6,290 nt of DNA from assembly GCA_022866185.1 (NCBI GenBank), contig JALHUG010000269.1, forward strand, positions 1-6,290, read 5' to 3'. A program made the position numbers and the translations under genes. The notes below the pieces were generated by a model. It saw only the letters and a list, made by a program, of their open reading frames with translations. It had not been told where the DNA came from and did not search any database. Positions 5,150 to 6,290 of this stretch are shown here, piece after piece (positions within the stretch are counted from its first letter, which is position 1; every line of letters starts with the position of its first letter). The stretch is from Dehalococcoidia bacterium. Its GTDB lineage: Bacteria > Chloroflexota > Dehalococcoidia > SM23-28-2.

Positions 5150-6271
5150 CTAGCTGAAGCGTCGCCTAGCATACCACGCGCCCGCGCTGAGAGCGAGCAG
5201 GACGGCAGCGGCGAGGGCGGCCTGGGCGATGTGGTTGCGGGATGACGAATCAGAGCCATCCGGCGGCTGTGCTGTGCCGCCAACAGGCACACCGATGAAG
5301 GCCGCCATTTCCCGGTCATAGGTGAGGTTCAGGCCGGGGTGATCGGACAGGCGCCCTGGGACCCAGGTCGGATACTGGCCGGGGTCTCCCAAGGCGTACA
5401 CGGCGTTGACCGCGTTTCCGAGGTCGCTGCCGTTCATGCGGGTCCAGGAGGCGGAACCACTGCCGCCGTATTCGGGCTTGGTGGCAGCGTTGATCATCTC
5501 GATGGCGTGTCGGAAGTAGCCGGGCCCCTGGGCGTGGTCGATCGCTGCCTGCATGCGCAGGTAGCGGCCGGGGTAGGCGCCGATATACCTTACGGCCTCC
5601 CGCTCCGCCCAGAAGGCCGCGTTCTCCGACGAGGGGTCGGTGACAGTGCTCAGGTGTCCGCAGACAGCGGTCTCGCGGCCGACGTCGTAGAAGGTGATGA
5701 CGCGGTTGTCGTGGGGGCCTTCTTGGTCGACGAGGTAGGCGGCGGGCAGGCTGGGGTAGCGGCCCAGAGCACCCGCGCCGATGGCGATGCCGAAGGAGGA
5801 GGTCTCGACGCCGATATTGGCGGCGTTCACGTTGGGCTGCGCCGCCGCGTACTCGATGACGGCCTTCAGATCGTCCTGGTGCAGGAAGCCGTTGCAGTCC
5901 TCCGTGCCCTCGCTCTTGAGGTTGCCGGGGGCGCCGCTGCCTCGGCCCTCGGGGTTGAAGGCAACGACGATGAAGCCATCGTCGGCAAGGTCGCGATAGC
6001 GGGGGTTATCGGCCAGGGGAGCGCCGGCGCCGGTTCCGCCAGGGATGGCGATGAGGCCAGGGAAGCGCTGGCCCGGGTAAAGGGCGGGCACCGGCTGGAC
6101 GATGCGGGTGTAGAGATGGTTGCCATTGGGAGCGGTCACCCAGGTCTCGATTACTTGGATGGTATAGGTGGCGGGCGTGGGCGCCGCTATGGCGATGAGC
6201 GTGGGCAGGGCGATGAGCCCGAGGACAAGAGCGCGAATTGCTTCAGCCCGCTTACTCCCTACCTGAGCCAT
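5150..6271 (-). CDS. Cell-surface alpha/beta-hydrolase-fold protein with terminal membrane anchors
   Basis: 373 residues. Residues about 11-33 form a signal peptide or anchor, and about 348-367 a C-terminal hydrophobic helix followed by WYARRRFS, a stop-transfer tail. Between them is an alpha/beta hydrolase fold: VTAPNGNHLYTRIVQP, GLIAIPGGTGAG (likely oxyanion region), DDGFIVVAFNPEGRGSG, LKAVIEYAAAQPNVNAANIGV, and a nucleophile elbow TSSFG with Ser159 (Thr replaces the usual first Gly). AAYLVDQEGPHD follows the next strand. Asp and His partners are uncertain; His311 (LSDHPG) is one candidate. The layout resembles dienelactone-hydrolase or prolyl-oligopeptidase/CocE-type esterases and peptidases, but the substrate cannot be named. 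An in-frame TAG lies nine bases upstream of the ATG, so no earlier start exists; the nearest SD-like bases (AGAAGG) are only two bases away, suggesting translational coupling to the upstream gene whose stop it overlaps. Confidence 0.75.
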   Translation of the reverse strand: MAQVGSKRAEAIRALVLGLIALPTLIAIAAPTPATYTIQVIETWVTAPNGNHLYTRIVQPVPALYPGQRFPGLIAIPGGTGAGAPLADNPRYRDLADDGFIVVAFNPEGRGSGAPGNLKSEGTEDCNGFLHQDDLKAVIEYAAAQPNVNAANIGVETSSFGIAIGAGALGRYPSLPAAYLVDQEGPHDNRVITFYDVGRETAVCGHLSTVTDPSSENAAFWAEREAVRYIGAYPGRYLRMQAAIDHAQGPGYFRHAIEMINAATKPEYGGSGSASWTRMNGSDLGNAVNAVYALGDPGQYPTWVPGRLSDHPGLNLTYDREMAAFIGVPVGGTAQPPDGSDSSSRNHIAQAALAAAVLLALSAGAWYARRRFS

Positions 6272-6290
6272 CGCCTTCTAGCATACCACC
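6259..6290 (-). CDS. C-terminal end of an upstream gene, tail WYARRRWLR-stop
   Basis: One minus-strand frame entering at the right edge reads TGG TAT GCT AGA AGG CGA and ends at TAG (6261-6259), giving WYARRRWLR. The hydrolase gene ends with almost the same tail (WYARRRFS), and twelve bases are identical between the two ends (5166-5177 and 6278-6289 on the plus strand). The stop overlaps the hydrolase start by 13 bases, a typical operon overlap. This suggests the upstream neighbour is a paralogue with the same C-terminal membrane anchor, but only nine codons are visible. Confidence 0.5.
   Translation of the reverse strand, partial: WYARRRWLR

Noticed and set aside
1..6290. Archaeal origin of the whole window
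   Set aside because: M23 and SLT murein hydrolases with signal peptides point to a cell with peptidoglycan, so a bacterium with an archaellin is more likely.
1..6290. CRISPR array, tRNA, rRNA, transposase or insertion sequence
   Set aside because: No regularly spaced repeats, tRNA-like cloverleaf, rRNA segment, transposase motif or terminal inverted repeats were seen; the 650-bp duplication lacks flanking element structure.

Overview
The window reads as a GC-rich chromosomal segment of a bacterium in which every supported gene lies on the minus strand, so transcription runs from position 6290 toward position 1. The most informative combination is an archaellin (archaeal-type flagellin with a class III signal peptide) beside two peptidoglycan hydrolases (an M23 endopeptidase and an SLT lytic transglycosylase). 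Archaea do not build murein, so the hydrolases and a strong Shine-Dalgarno site argue for a bacterium. Archaellum gene clusters are known from the bacterial phylum Chloroflexota, which is the best guess for the host. That assignment is inference, not a search result.

Layout in transcription order: (1) 6290-6259, the last codons of an upstream gene, ending WYARRRWLR-stop and overlapping the next start; (2) 6271-5150, a secreted or membrane-tethered alpha/beta hydrolase with an N-terminal signal/anchor and a C-terminal helix ending WYARRRFS; (3) 5081-4170, a membrane-anchored protein with a probable His/Cys caspase-like (clan CD) domain; (4) 3983-2160, a secreted SLT lytic transglycosylase; (5) 2040-886, a secreted M23 peptidase; (6) 885-569, an AT-rich intergenic region with a tandem 21-bp repeat, an inverted repeat and a perfect -35-like hexamer; (7) 561-1, an archaellin that runs off the left edge.

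The most striking structure is a recent duplication of about 650 bp (1451-2102 and 3391-4045, about 94% identical by hand count). It carries about 60 bp of non-coding leader, the signal peptide, a Cys-containing beta-rich domain and a Pro/Thr linker. After the linker the two genes diverge completely, into an SLT domain in one and an M23 domain in the other. Two different wall-cutting enzymes therefore share one nearly identical export and targeting module and probably the same 5' control region.

A working hypothesis is that this is a cell-surface locus in which two similarly targeted murein hydrolases open or remodel the wall so that an archaellum can be assembled or pass through it, with the membrane-tethered peptidase and hydrolase acting on the same surface. 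Only the gene content and the duplication are seen directly. The functional link is inferred from proximity and shared orientation.
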